The notes below the pieces were generated by a model, which saw nothing but the letters and a program-made list of their open reading frames with translations, had not been told where the DNA came from and searched no databases. 64,000 bases of DNA, from contig JAQFVV010000141.1 in NCBI GenBank assembly GCA_028023455.1, forward strand, positions 3,260,445-3,324,444. The letters are read 5' to 3'. This document shows positions 44,470-58,310 of the stretch, one piece after another. The first letter of the stretch is position 1, and every line of letters starts with the position of its first letter. Origin of the DNA: Epiperipatus broadwayi (lineage: Eukaryota > Onychophora > Udeonychophora > Euonychophora > Peripatidae). A program made the translations under genes and the position numbers.

Positions 44470-47400
44470 TATGAATTTTTTAAAAATTATTTTCATATCA
44501 AACATAAATATTTTACTTAGACAAAAGAAAAGTTATGAATCAATTGATATTTGACTTAACTTTTAAGAAGCTGTGTTAATGCTTGTAATAATATTATAAG
44601 AAGAATTTATATTTAGTCATCGATTATATTTGAAATAGATCATAATTATATTTGCAATAAATTTTCAGGAAATTTTTCACTACATATTATGATTGGTGAG
44701 AGATTATTGTAATTGAATTTTTAGTCACTTTTAAGAACAGTAAAAAAAAATAATTCAATTTTTTATAAATTAATTTCCATCATATGATTAAAAATACAAT
44801 AAATATTAAACATACTTAACAAACTCACCCATCTATGTGTTATATTTTAACAATATACTTTATTGATCAAAACATATGTTACATAGATTTTACTAATGGT
44901 TTACAAGGGTTTTGTCACCTTTACAACAGTACTGCAAACGTAAAGATTGTTTGTTATTATATAAATTTGATTAACATTGCTGATTACAGTACAATTAAAT
45001 GAATATTTGTAATTGTACATAATTATTTTAGTGATATTTTTTTGCATAATATAGTATTGGATATATGCAAAAATAAATATTCAAAACCCTTGAATTAAAG
45101 TTGAATTAAAGTTGATTTGCCTTGAGTTTGATTGGTCAGATAGATAACCTTTTGTGACATTGAACTACTATAATGTGAGTCTATAACATAGTTTTTCATA
45201 TTACTAGTTGTATTTTGATGCAGAAAAAATGTCCATAAAGGTTTTTAGTACTGCCTGCTGTGTGGTTGTGGTCCTCAAAAGATTAGACTGTTTTACAATA
45301 AGCGAACATTTTGTTACCACGTGCATTTAGCTGGCATAATATATTGATAAATATGGATGATACTTAATGATGTTGTTGCCTAAAAAGGTACAACAGGTAC
45401 ACCAGAAGACAAACAAGGTAAATGTGTTTGTTTTTCCTGCAGGAATTTGTAAGCTATAAAAAGACTGAGTTATGTGGTGAATTAAGGTATCACACTGTCT
45501 GCATGTCTTTAACATGAATTGACATGTAGAGTTTATTGCTCAGTAATCATTAAATAGATATTGCAGAGTGTTTTCAGCTTAATGGCATAGCCCAAAGAGT
45601 GAGTCAATATTTTTGTACAAACATTGATACTGAGAAAACAAAGATATTGCAAGCCCACACATGGTGAGTGTAATTAGAAAGTCAAAGAATCTAGTGCTCA
45701 TTTTTTAAATTATTGGAGAAGGTGACAGCTATTGATTCCAAGCATGAGGAGGAGTAATTATTTTTAGTTTCTTGATAAAGCAAATTATATGTTTTCCAGT
45801 AAGTATACCTGTGAGATGCTGATCTATTTGTTGGTACCTAGGATTGAGCAAATAGGATCTGTGAGATATGGCATGGAAAGAGAAGGTTTATCTGTAAAAA
45901 ATATTTTCAACAGCCACTGGATGATTTGAAACTAGTGGTTAATAAAAACTATTAAGTTAATGGAGTTTTGTATATAGAACACCTGAGCGATCTGAAAGAT
46001 TAGACCATTGTTCAATGTTTAGTGTTTGAGCCATTTTATGAGTAGCTTGCAACCCCAGAGCAATTTATTGACCATTAAGTTGGTGGCAGAAATTAACACC
46101 TTTGAACAATTGATAAAAGGTACATAGTATGCATATTTTGTATCCACAACAATACTGAACAGGTGTACATTCATCAGAAATCATTTCTCCTGCATAGAGC
46201 ACAGTATTCTAGTTCTATTTTATGTAATCACAAAGTACTTTAAATACCAAGCTGACAAGATAAAATTCTTACCTATATACCATTTTTATAATTTGATAAA
46301 AATTATTACATTTAATCAATGACAAATATGGTAATGGAGCTACTGCTTGATTAGATATCTCCCATGAATATTGAGAACTATCAAGATGAAAAGAATTTAT
46401 TTAAACATATCTGAAATTTATTATCAACAATGTGAAAATTCTTCCTAGCTTCATGGACATAATTTCTAAGAAAATAAACAGTTTCGAAGAAAAAATTCAA
46501 ATCCTAACCAAATATACAGAATAATCATCAGCAGTGATGAATATATTCTCCATTGGAAATTAAGATATATAGATTATATAAGTCTAAAATCTTTTATAAC
46601 TACAAAAAAGAACTCATACATAAAGAATGCACAAACAAAAAGTCATATTCTAACAATAAATTATTAATGTTAGTAAATTCTAAGATTTGAAATTAATAGT
46701 AATTAGTTGACATTCTGAATACAAGTTTATATAGATAAAATATTATATAAGGCCTATATTACAGACAATAAATAGTGGTTTTATTATTGTTAAAGCCATT
46801 TCTGAGAAATCATTGAATAATAAGTAGATACTTTATCCATGTTGGTAAACGTTTCTTGATGTCATTTAGTTGAGAGAAAACGGCTTCAGTGTAGATTGGC
46901 ATTTTAGGAGATCAGCTTTCAATGAATCATGCTGGAGAATGAAATTACCCTCAGAGTACAGATGTCTAGCCTCACTTATTATGGGATATGCTTCTAGAAA
47001 TGATTTGTAGGTTCATTTTTTATTAAACAGCAAGCCATTTGCCATAAACTGTTAGCAGGATATTAATAAAAGTCTTCTAATTTAGAAGGATTACTAGCAA
47101 CAATGCTGCATATGGATCAGAATGAAAAGATTCACCATCTTAAATATCAAATACTATATCTCATTATATATAAATAAATGAATGCACAGAAGCATAGAAT
47201 ATAAACTAATCACAATCAAATAGAATACCTAGTAGTAGAGTAGGAACCTAATGCCACAATACATTTTGGGGATCCATTCGATTGTTCTCCAACATACATT
47301 AAAATTTTGTAGATTTAGATTTTAGATAAGCCAATTTGTTAATTAAGAAAATCCTGCATTCCACAATTATATAATTCAATTCAATTACATGACTTATCTA

Positions 47401-47620
47401 CACAATACTTAATTTTATATTTTTTTCTTATCACAACAGATTCAAATATTTAGAAGATTAAGCATTGTTGTATAACATTAAAAATAATCTTATACATAAT
47501 ATAAACAAAATTTCTACAAAGTTCATTTTTTTTATAAAAAATATTGCATTTCTTTAGTAAATAAAAATAATATTTTACATATTTTTGTATGTGCATTTAT
47601 ATATTGTAACCTAAATAGAG
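44470..47620. other. No gene recognised; decayed coding-like patch at 45.2-46.1 kb
   Basis: On the minus strand about 45200-46100 one frame has long partly open stretches (for example VNFCHQLNG*IALGLQ-type sequence and 45327-45515) with fewer stops than the AT content predicts. No domain is recognised. The rest is AT-rich and featureless. Confidence 0.35.
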
Positions 47621-47626
47621 ATATGA

Positions 47627-47960
47627 TTGGGGGGTGATGATGAATGGTGATGAAGAAAGAATGAAATGAATGATTAGGAAAATGATTATGATAATGAAAA
47701 GAGATGAGTTAAAGAAGATGAGATGATAATACAAAAGAAAGAAAGATGAGAAGGGAATGAAGAGATGAGAATGATATGAAAAATGGATATGAGAAATGGA
47801 AGATGAGATGATGAAAGAATGAAAGAAGAAGAAAGAATGATATGAAAGAATAGAAGATGGGATGAGAAATGAAAGATGAAATGAGAGATGAAAAATGAAG
47901 AGATGAAAAATGATGATGATAATGAGATGAGAGATGAGAAATATTCTATATGTGAAAATG
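47627..47960 (+). repeat. Purine-rich GATGA/GAAAGA tract, ~330 bp
   Basis: Almost free of C: gatgatgaatggtgatgaag, followed by irregular runs of gaaagaatga, gatgagat and gaaatgaaagat. An imperfect minisatellite of ATGA/GATGA/GAAA words. One strand is nearly all A, G and T. Confidence 0.85.
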
Positions 47961-49070
47961 GAAGATGACTATGTTCTACTATTTTTTAATATATTAGAGA
48001 CTTTTAATGACTTAACTCAGTGGGATTGCAATAAAATCAAAGATGAATGATGTTACAGATATATACAATCAGATAGAGACAAAATCTAACACCAATGCAA
48101 ATAACTATTATGGCATGTTTATAATCTAACATAAATAACATAAAATACATTTTAAATCCTTATTTAATATTTATTAGAGTTAGCCTCCTATCAGATCATA
48201 TACTCTGAATAAAACAAATGACAGTTTATTAAAGAACTATCTCACTAAACTATATTAACAATGGCAACAAGAGTAAACAATCTCAGAGGTTTTAACTAAA
48301 CTCTTGTGAAAGATAAAATTTATTGTTGCCTATTAAATGATTGCTTGGATGAATAAACGAGTGATATATTGGACGACCATAGGATGCAAGCACTACACAT
48401 GTAATGACTGCCTCCCCAAGATAAAACAACTATCTTTCATTAATTTAAAGATTTGATTAATTTATCTAAATTTAAACTAATTATGGCCTATTACCCAGGA
48501 CATCTTTTGAGCTGGGAAAAGGGCAAGGGTGCTTTTTATGCCCTTCCACCTACTCACAGACAACCTTCTTATGAAATTAAATGCAGATGGATTTCAATTT
48601 TAAAAATATATAAGACAATGTGGTGTTTGAAACATAGTAAATAATCTTTTGAATCACTAAAATTGTTCATTTCTCATTGTATAGTCTTCAGTCTGAGAAG
48701 ATAATACTGTTAACTTAAAATCAATCTTAAAATAAACATTACATTAAGTATATGTGAATAAGTGATTATCTGTTAATGTGAATCAATCTGAGAATCACAA
48801 TAATAAGCATGGCTTTATAATTGAACCCAGTAGAAAATACTATGTCTACTTTGTGAACTTTGTGAAGTTTTGGAACTCAAGACTATAGCATATAAAAGAA
48901 AAACAAACAGAAACTGAACTTTTAAAATAATACCATATTTGATTTATTAATAATATAGCATAATAAATATTTACAAAAATTACTGGAAACATTGCCAAGA
49001 TAGTGCTGTTATCTTTTAAATATTTTGATTACCAATATTTATTTTGACTTAACACTAAATTACAAAATTT
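47961..49070. other. AT-rich non-coding stretch
   Basis: Nothing coding or structured is recognised. Confidence 0.5.
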
Positions 49071-49074
49071 TTAA

Positions 49075-49520
49075 AACAGATATATAAAAATATATGTTGA
49101 GTCACATTTTATACTACTCCTAATTTATATACATTGATAAATATTTCAAAAAATAGATGTAGTATTTTAAATCAAAGTTGTGCAATATACAAATGAATGT
49201 GTGTTTGTGGAAAGGCATATATATGTGAATCTCAATGTACATTGGAGAAAAGATCAAAGGAGCATTGGTTGTTATATAAACGAGTACAAAAATCAAGACA
49301 AGAGAAGGTTAGAAATGATGACGTATCACCTTCAGAATTTTTTGATCATAATGTAACATGTAATTATGGTTTTGATTTTAATAAAATTAAGGTTTTGTGT
49401 ATTGAAAAAAGTAATAATAAATGTAAAATTAAAGAAGCTATGTTAATAAAAAATGAAAAGCAACATTTGTTAAATAGACAGACTGCTAATATAAAAATTA
49501 ATGAATTGAGGAAAAATTGA
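49075..49520 (+). pseudogene. Penelope-like GIY-YIG endonuclease relic
   Basis: The 49197-49520 frame begins with CVCGKAYICESQCTLEKRSK and EHWLLYKRVQ: a GIY-YIG-type motif with the usual YIGE changed to YICE. It then has SEFFDHNVTC, FDFNKIKVLCIEKSNNK and CKIKEAMLI, ending LLNRQTANIKINEL. Upstream (49075-49196) the linker is degraded and ends in a stop. The element lacks its RT. The downstream motif caaaagtacttct at 49608-49620 matches the other two relics. Confidence 0.85.
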
Positions 49521-49718
49521 TGTATGATGTAATTCTTTTTGTATACATTTGTAATGATTTTTTGTAATCCAATTTGAATCTAGTTGATAATGATAACATA
49601 GATAGTCAAAAGTACTTCTATTAAATTCTGGTATATATTTGCTTTTAAAATATTTTTACAGTATTAATTATTGTATTGTTTTGAATATATATATATTATA
49701 ATTGGAATACAGACATTG

Positions 49719-49724
<6 letters not shown>

Positions 49725-49756
<32 letters not shown>

Positions 49757-49775
49757 ATTTATATAGAGTCAGGGC

Positions 49776-49809
<34 letters not shown>

Positions 49810-49814
49810 GCCCT
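49725..49814. repeat. (TA)n-cored hairpin
   Basis: The arm agggcacaat (49771-49780) and its exact inverse attgtgccct (49805-49814) flank a TA core. Another TA run lies upstream (49725-49754). Confidence 0.85.
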
Positions 49815-51840
49815 TTTCTATAGGTCAGTAATAGTTCATAACAATCAATTACTAAAAATTTTAAATTTTAGAATATGTTCTTTTGATTTATTAATTATAG
49901 TTTGTCAATTATGTTATAAAGTACAATTTGAAGCTAAAGAAAATACGTAGTATATAAAATTATAGAGAATTGTTTAAAAAATGGTTATGTAAAGCTTAAA
50001 ATATTGTTTCATATGGTTGTAAAAGCTGGCCATATTAAATAATTCAGCTATAAATATTAAAAGTATGTTTAATAAGCTCAATTTTAATAGTATTAAACGT
50101 ATAGATAAATAAATGTTATACAGTATTTAAATTTATAAACTATGTTTAATAATCAAAATTAATATAATATATTTTAAAAATAAACTTTATGATGGTGAAA
50201 ATTGTATTTAATTCTATATTTTCTAAATTGTTCTTTCAAATTTTTTATAATTATATTATTTAATATAATAAAGTGTTGCAATTTTCTTAGTCTAGGCAGA
50301 GAAATAGATTGAAAATCATCGGTCAAAGTTATTAATCATGTAACTTGTATACTTCATACTTTCGCACCCATGCTTGTTTGTATTTAAAGTAACAAAGTTT
50401 AAAATATTTTAAAAGTTATATTATAGAATTGGATAGAATTATTGCCTATCATAAAAGCAAATAATAATAACTATTAAGTTAACTATCGTATAACATGCTT
50501 AAATGATGTAATAAAGATGAATACAGTTAATAAAAAAAAAATTAAATATTTTGTTTAAATAAAAATAGATAAATGGAATAGGTTATTAAAATTATTTTAA
50601 AAGTTATTTTAAATGTTTAAATAGTTTTAATAAAATAATAATTGATTTAAAAGTAATATTTTAAATAATATTTTAAGTTCATTACATCATATTTTTTTAA
50701 TTTGTTCTCAAGTTAAAGTAAGAATCAACCAATCAAATGAGGTATTCTTACAGACTATAAATATGAATTGCACGGGTGTATAGGAGGAGATTAATAATGT
50801 ATTGAAACCAGAGAAAGGTAAATTATAGCTATCAAAGAGATAGTATTTTTAAAATTTTTATTTTAGTCAATTTTTTAGTACTTTCTTATAATTTTATCTG
50901 CAAAAAACTAATTGATAATTTTAAAGTGTTTTGCAAAAGAAAGTTTTAAAAAATAATATATTTGGGAATTTCGTGAGAATGATTTTCTAATTTTTAAAAG
51001 TTACTTGCCAGGATTATTTTGTCTGAAATTTAACCTAAACTACACAATAAAAATGGATATACTACGAAATAAAATATATTTAAATTTTAATACAGCTTTA
51101 TTTATGCTTAACCAGAGGATTATTCTAACTCACATAAAAATAATTCAGACATTATGCTGGAAGCTTAAACAGAAAACTATTTTCCGTCTAAAAAAAATTT
51201 GTGATTCATTATTTATAAGCTTATCCAGGAGTTTTTTTTTTAAAAAAAAAGAATAAGATATTTATATTGTATGAGTTATCATAAAATATAATGAAAGAAA
51301 TAGAATGTTTAGCCCTTTTTGAAGGAAAACATTTTTTTTAATATATATTTTACAAGAAGTAAAAAGAACTTATTAAGAAATAAAACCTATATAAAAAAAT
51401 GAACATATAGTAGATAAATAAAAGATGGATCCATGAAAATACAAATATTGTGTAAAAGTTTACCGGATAACTTAAGTTAAATTGAACAGAATGATGCATC
51501 AGAGAATATTGAATAAACTTCGTGGGAATAATTCTTTAATATTACAGTTTAATAATTTTCATTCTGAATAGTAAAGACCCAGTATTATTTTCTATAAATT
51601 TTACTAAATAAATTAATAATTATTTTTATTTTTAAACTTTAACGCGCTTGGAGGAGAACATCTTAAAACTCTAGAGAAAATAATAAACATTTTTGGATTT
51701 TTTCATGAACTATGGTCAAGTGAAGACGTAATTATAGTTTTAAATTTTTATTTTACTAACTTAGTTAAATATAAATTTTTCTATTTATAAGATTAGGAAA
51801 ACATGGGCGTTTAATAAAAAAAAAAAAATTTATAATTACA
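49800..51840 (+). repeat. Diverged AT-rich long repeat S, copy 2
   Basis: Counterpart of 17400-19500 in the same orientation; matched landmarks are given there. It follows a Penelope-like relic by about 200 bp, whereas copy 1 follows one by about 2.8 kb. It may be 3' sequence of the same element or an independent repeat. Confidence 0.4.
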
Positions 51841-52198
51841 ACTTTAAATTATCATAACAGATTTCTTACTATAAGATCTTTTCATTGACTCGTAGTAAAT
51901 TGTAAGATTTCGCGAGTATTAATGTATTATAAGAATTGTGGACTTAATTAGTGAAGTATTTAATAGCTTCACACTCTTAGATCAAAACACTTCAGCTTCA
52001 CCTATTTATATATAAAAGTAGGTTGAAGTAAAGAAGGATTCTCTCTTTTCTTCATAGCGTAAGCTTGTGTTTTAAGACCTATAGAGGTCCCTACCTTCGT
52101 ATTTTTCAGACGCTTATTTCTAAGGTTACAGCCTTAGTAAATTATTACTTAATATAATAATGGGCGTTTAATAAAAAAAAAAAAAAAATTTATAATTA
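51804..52198. mobile_element. ~320-bp insert between 35-bp direct repeats
   Basis: tgggcgtttaat-A13-tttataatta at 51804-51838 recurs at 52161-52198 with three more A. The insert is GC-richer. It contains TTTATATATAAAAGTAGG (TATA-like, about 52001-52020), then a tctctcttttcttc pyrimidine stretch. Its end has the tRNA- or LTR-like string gacctatagaggtccctacc. A small LTR-type or retroposed unit is possible, but no family can be named. Confidence 0.5.
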
Positions 52199-52199
52199 T

Positions 52200-54502
52200 A
52201 ATGAAATAAGCAAACTTTTCTTATGGAACAGTGAAATTGTTTTAAACTATCAATGAATTTTATTTATTGTTTTGTAAATGCAGATAGTTATTTATCGATG
52301 TAAGATGTAGGAAAATCTTGAGAAATAATGTTGATATAGTGGCTTGGAAGTACTATAGTTAGCAGGAAACCAAGATGATGTATTTTTTAAAAAAATAGGA
52401 TATGATAAGAAATAGAAATAATATTTAGTCTTTATGTGGTTATCAGCATAGTTAACAAAGCCCTATGATTGATACACATATTATTTGGACAGTGTTTTAT
52501 ATGTCTTTAAATATTTGATGTTTTAAATAAAGCTGAAGAAGTGGCTTTAACATCGTTCATGTATTAGAGGTTATTAGACAGGTAAAGGTCATACCTCTTT
52601 GCACTGTGCCATGATTTTTTGAGATATATTAAGAGTGATACTCTAGCTTTCTTCCTTAAATCCTATATATCTGTTTCGCTATCTTTATTTCATGTAACTG
52701 CATTGTTCAGTAAGATATTTTGAAAGAAGTGATAAATAATTTAGAACTTAGGTTATGCTATCGTTTTGTATAAGATTGGTTTATTTGCTTAGAAGGAATA
52801 GAATTTATAATTTGAAATTGAAGGTCCAAAGTATCCTAAGGAAAGGAAAGAATCATAGAATATATTTTGAATTTATTTTCGGAAATGAAATATAATTTTT
52901 TAAAATAGAGTATCTAAACAAGATATTTTCTTTAAAATGTTGATTATTTTTGAATGCTTTATTTTTTTTTTTTGAAGAAAAATAAGTATTGTGTATTTTT
53001 AAAATACAATAGTACAAAGTAAATAAAATAAACAATATGCATAGTATATTTTTGTTCATTGAATAACAGGAATATATTGATTATTACACTTATATCATAC
53101 TAAAGTAAGGCTAAATAAGAATATATTATGATTAGTAAACATCATGTGATAAAACACTAAAATCTAGTACTGAATTTTGGATGAATATTTTATGTAACAT
53201 CTTTGACTTTGCAAGATGAAATCTTTTTTTAATATTTTGAGAAATCCATACTCATTATAAAGTTATTATTTTTTTTCTGTAGAATGTTTTCCTATGAATT
53301 TTTTTTTAAAAATAAGATAGTTTAATAATATTAAGGATGAAATATTTTGCTAATAAGTAAATATATTTATAATAAGTTAACCATAATGAGAAACCAAATG
53401 GTACTTTTTTTTTTAATTTTGTCCTAAATTTAAATAAAGATATAAGTAAACTATAAATTATTTTTTATATAACTTAGTAGATAAAAATGTAAGATTAAAA
53501 TAAGGATATCCATTGTAAATAGTGTACATAAATTGTTTATTTTATTTGTTGTTGTTAATAAACTTTGTTAAAATTTGTTTTTTCAAAAATTTTGTGTCTT
53601 GATTGTTTATTTCTCCACTTCACTGCATGAAATCACGATATATTCATAACAATTGAAACAAATATATAATTTTGCACAAAAAGATAAATAGAGAATTATT
53701 TAAGAATTTAAATATTTATTGGTATTCTTTTAATTAAATAATTATAATTTTACATTGTTTTATTGATCATAAATCAGTTATCACAATAGTATACTGAATT
53801 ATATGCTATCAGTTGCCACACATCCTTTGTTTATCAGATTATCATATGCTACCACGTATTTATTATATTATTACGTGAAGGTAAAAGATTATATAAAATT
53901 ATTTTATTATTTTATTATGGTAATAAAAATATAATGAAAAGAAAAGATATCCAGTAGTAATTAAACAATGAAGATTATTATTATTATTATTTATTATTAT
54001 TAATTTAAGTGTAGTAGTTTATGACATAAAATCCCTTCTCATATTTTACTACCGTATTTTTAAATTAACTTAGAATAAATTTTATGAACTGAGATTATTT
54101 TATTGAGCTAGATTATTACAAATAGAAGATTAAGACTTAATTATTAGTTTAATCTTAGTGAGTAGAAGTTATTAAAGTCGTAAGAATACTATGAGTTTGT
54201 TATTTGAAATAGTAATAAGGGGTGATAGTGTTCTTATGCCATTGAGGTAGTATCCTGTGGGATATTGGCTCAATGTAATCTATCTTGTCACCTGTATTTT
54301 CACTTCAAGTCTCATGAAAATATTAAATGTTTATTTAATTTATTTTTATAAACTGAACCTTATTCGTATTTTAAATTTGAGCTAGTGAAATATTTCAATT
54401 TTAATGCTGAATATTTTATTTATTAATTATTAACTGAGCTAGAACCCGTTTTATTTTATATCATATATTACCTGGAAGTGAAAATGCATGAGATGAAAGT
54501 TA

Positions 54503-54538
<36 letters not shown>

Positions 54539-54930
54539 ATGCAACACTAGATCTCGAACTTAGAAAATTTACAATTCACTGATGAAATATTCACTATTAT
54601 TGCCTACCACATTATGACTATATCAGTGAGAGAAGGAGTTCTTGTTAAAATGAACAATTGATAGGGAAAGACAACAATAAACGAAAAACTAAACAAGTCT
54701 AACAATTAGAAACAATATTTATTAACAATAAAATAACAAGTTTACATTAATGCTTAGATATCACCAGAGATTTCATATGCAGGAATTTAAATAATTATTA
54801 ACTCTTTTACAGTAACTAAGTCATATAAATGGAATCTGATGGTTTATTATATTAATCTTCCTTTCAATATTAACTTTCATAACCTTTATAATAATATAAT
54901 GTTCAGAGACTTGACAGTTTCTAGATGTGT
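52200..54930. other. AT-rich non-coding stretch
   Basis: No gene or clear repeat is recognised. A (TA)n run lies at about 54505-54532 and a TTA/ATT-rich tract at 53975-54005. Confidence 0.5.
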
Positions 54931-55168
54931 GCATATTGAAGCAGTCAATCTTAGCTTAAAATTGAGCTTCATGTTTCCACCTTCCAACTTGTATTCAAAC
55001 CCTATATTCCATCACACTTCTTTTATTGTATATATATATTATGTATATATCTGAGATGCACACCTAAAAATTTATAAATTTTAACTATCAATAACATTTT
55101 TTAAAATTATTATTAATTCTTTTTTTAATAATTATTAGTTTTTTTATTAAAGTATTACAGGTGCGACT

Positions 55169-55288
<120 letters not shown>

Positions 55289-56869
55289 CAAAAACTTACT
55301 AAACAATACTGATTTTTAAATATTTTATTATATGTCATTCTTTAAACTTTTTCTTTCAAAGTACTTTTTCCTATTAAACTATACTTTTCTTTTTAAATCC
55401 AGAATGGAAGATGCAATTGTAAATTGTATAAAAATAATTAAAGGGTTGGAACCACTATTGTTAATCTGGGAAAGGTATTTTTAATTAAAGTTTTACTTTA
55501 AATGGGATTAAGATTAAAGATTTTCTTTGTTATAAACATTTTTGTCAAATCTATTTTTATCTGGAAGTAGATTTGAAATTATTTTTGGATGTTATCTTAC
55601 TGTTGCATCTTCAAAAACAATCGATAAAGACAAGTAAGAATTTTAAGGTTAGAGATTAGATTGTAAAGCTAAAACTAAGTAATTAAAAGCATTCCAAAAA
55701 CACATGGGCAAGAATATAAAATGGCTGAATTTTGAGTCACAGATTAGATTAGCTACTATAGTAAGAAATAATTGTTAACATTGCTGTGAAACTAAAAATG
55801 ATATAGTAATAAATTCACCTCCCTTCTCAGCCCTGTTGGGTCATCATCTGCTGCCACCATGTCATTATGCTCCCTAGAATAAAGTAAAGGCCTGATGGAG
55901 ATCTTTGGAATGCTAAATAAAAGCTTCCTGTTATTTCAGAACCAATTGCCATGCATGAGCAGACTTTAAAATATGGATTCTTAAAATAATGCAAGGTAAA
56001 TTTTCAAGCCACAAGTAAAGCTAGTCTAACTAATCTCAATCTCTATTATCAAGACTTCTTCTTCTAATGTATTATTTAACTTTATTTCTAATATAATATG
56101 TAAATTAGTCTCAATAATTTCTTTAAATCTATTTTTTTCTCATATGTTCACTTTCTTTAATTTTGGTGCAGTTATTTATTTATAGTTATTTATCACTTAA
56201 TTTTATATGTCTATTTTAGATATTATTAATGTGCCAATTTCAAACAATCTGACAAGTTGAATTTCTAAAATCTTTTCTTCTTTTAAGTAAACCTTCATGA
56301 ATTAAGGTTTTTAATGTCCATTTAAAACAATGCATTATTAATTAATATGCTCACCAGATTGTTTTTACGTCAACATTTTTTATGTTTTAATATAAAAAAA
56401 TATATATTTGTTTAACTCTGGATTTTCTACCCAGGAAGAATCCAGAACTGAAGCTAATTAATGCTTTGAAACCTTATTTATTTTATAAATGTTTTTCAAT
56501 TCTAAAAATGTGACCGATTAGTTTTTTTTTTTTTTTATAACTGCTAGTTTTATTTTTACATACTCTTAAAATATCAAATACAGTATTTATATTCCAGTTG
56601 TTGTAAAACCAATGAAGGTGGGATTGATTTATTTAAAAATAGCAGAAAAAGTATGAGAGTAAATCTTAATGTTTCTTTTACTAAATAAAACCTTCATGTA
56701 TATTTTATTAAATAAAATCCCTCTATATATATTATAGTGGCATAGCATATTATTTATACAAATTATGACATTCAAACTAAGGTCATTTATTTTTAAAGCA
56801 GTAAAACTTTTCCAGTGTCATTAGTGACATTTATTATTAATGCATTACTGACATTTGGCCTATCTTCAT

Positions 56870-56872
56870 AAT

Positions 56873-56911
<39 letters not shown>
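56870..56911. repeat. (TA)n(TG)n microsatellite
   Basis: TA run followed by TG run inside the right arm of repeat R. The corresponding place in the left arm (10089-10096) has only a short TA run. Confidence 0.9.
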
Positions 56912-56912
<1 letters not shown>

Positions 56913-58185
56913 CTTCTTAATCTGGGGGTTACAACAAGTTTGAACCCATAGATTTTTTCTCAAGTCTTGTCCTGAGGATAGTTGAAACAATCCAGGACCT
57001 ATTATGTCATATAAAATGGCCTCTGGTGGTGATACCTAAGTCTGGCACACACTATGCCCATCCACATTTCTTTCATATAAAATGCCTCTGGTGGTGATCC
57101 TGTAAGTTTGGCACATGCTACGCTTATTCACTTCTTTGGATCAAAGGCCTGCATGATGGTGATGACCACGGGATTCCCATCCACTTCGTTCTCACCCAGA
57201 AGCACAACCGATTTCTCAGTTATTTTTGGCTATCATGTCACTACTGCCCAAACATCATATTATTATTTTTTTTGCTTATGACCTAATTTTAATGCTGTAT
57301 TAACATTAAAACTACACTCTGCTCAAAATATATATAAATGCCAAATATTACTAGCTAAATTAATTACTAATATTATTTTAGCTTTATTATACAATCCCAT
57401 TGTCGTAATTTGTTATTTATCTATTTAAGAGTATATCCCTTGGGAAAAATAAAGTGTTCATCTTTTGTTAAAATAATTTTTCATTAAATATTTTGTCATA
57501 GATTCAAATATAATCTTTCAAAAGTATTTTGTTTATTTTCATGACCTCAGTGGCATGAAAATAGTTTATATCATATGTATAATGAATTTTGGGATGCCCA
57601 TAAAAACAATGTCAGTCACCATGTTTCAGAACCATAAATCAAAGTATTAATGGCAATATTATGTAATTCTTTCTAATATTTGATTGGCATCTTAATATTG
57701 AACCCACCAAAGATGTGTGCTTAATTATAATATATTATTTAGCTAATAAAGAGCATATGAGAAATAATAGCATGAATGACACTATGTAATCATCTACTGT
57801 TTGCTCATTCACACACATACTAATGTATCCATTAATTTATAAATGTACTTTAATTCATTCTCACTATATTAAACTCTATTTTATTGTCTAATTTATTTGA
57901 GTAGTTTGAATTCCTCTTTCCTCCACTTCCAAAAGTACAGTCATGCTTATATATATATTTTAGTTTAGCCATAGTTAATAGATGTCTCTTTGTCTTCTCA
58001 TGCTTTAATAGTGGGCTGGATTAAAATTAATTCTCATGTGCCATCACTATTATGTTATTCATTAGGTAGTGGATCTGGGGCTTAAAGATTGGATTCGAAT
58101 CCAGGCTGGTCCTGACCTAAATCTCATGCTTGACTGGGTTTAAGTACATTTTGTGAGTTCCAGCTCATGTTAGATGGGTAAACAT

Positions 58186-58196
58186 GGTTTGACTGG

Positions 58197-58242
<46 letters not shown>

Positions 58243-58273
58243 AAACCAGTATATATATATATATATATATATA

Positions 58274-58307
<34 letters not shown>

Positions 58308-58310
58308 AAT
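58186..58310. repeat. (TA)n tracts with hairpin arms
   Basis: ggtttgac (58186-58193) is inverted as gtcaaacc near 58240-58247 across a TA core. More TA follows to 58307, then the foldback element starts. Confidence 0.8.
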
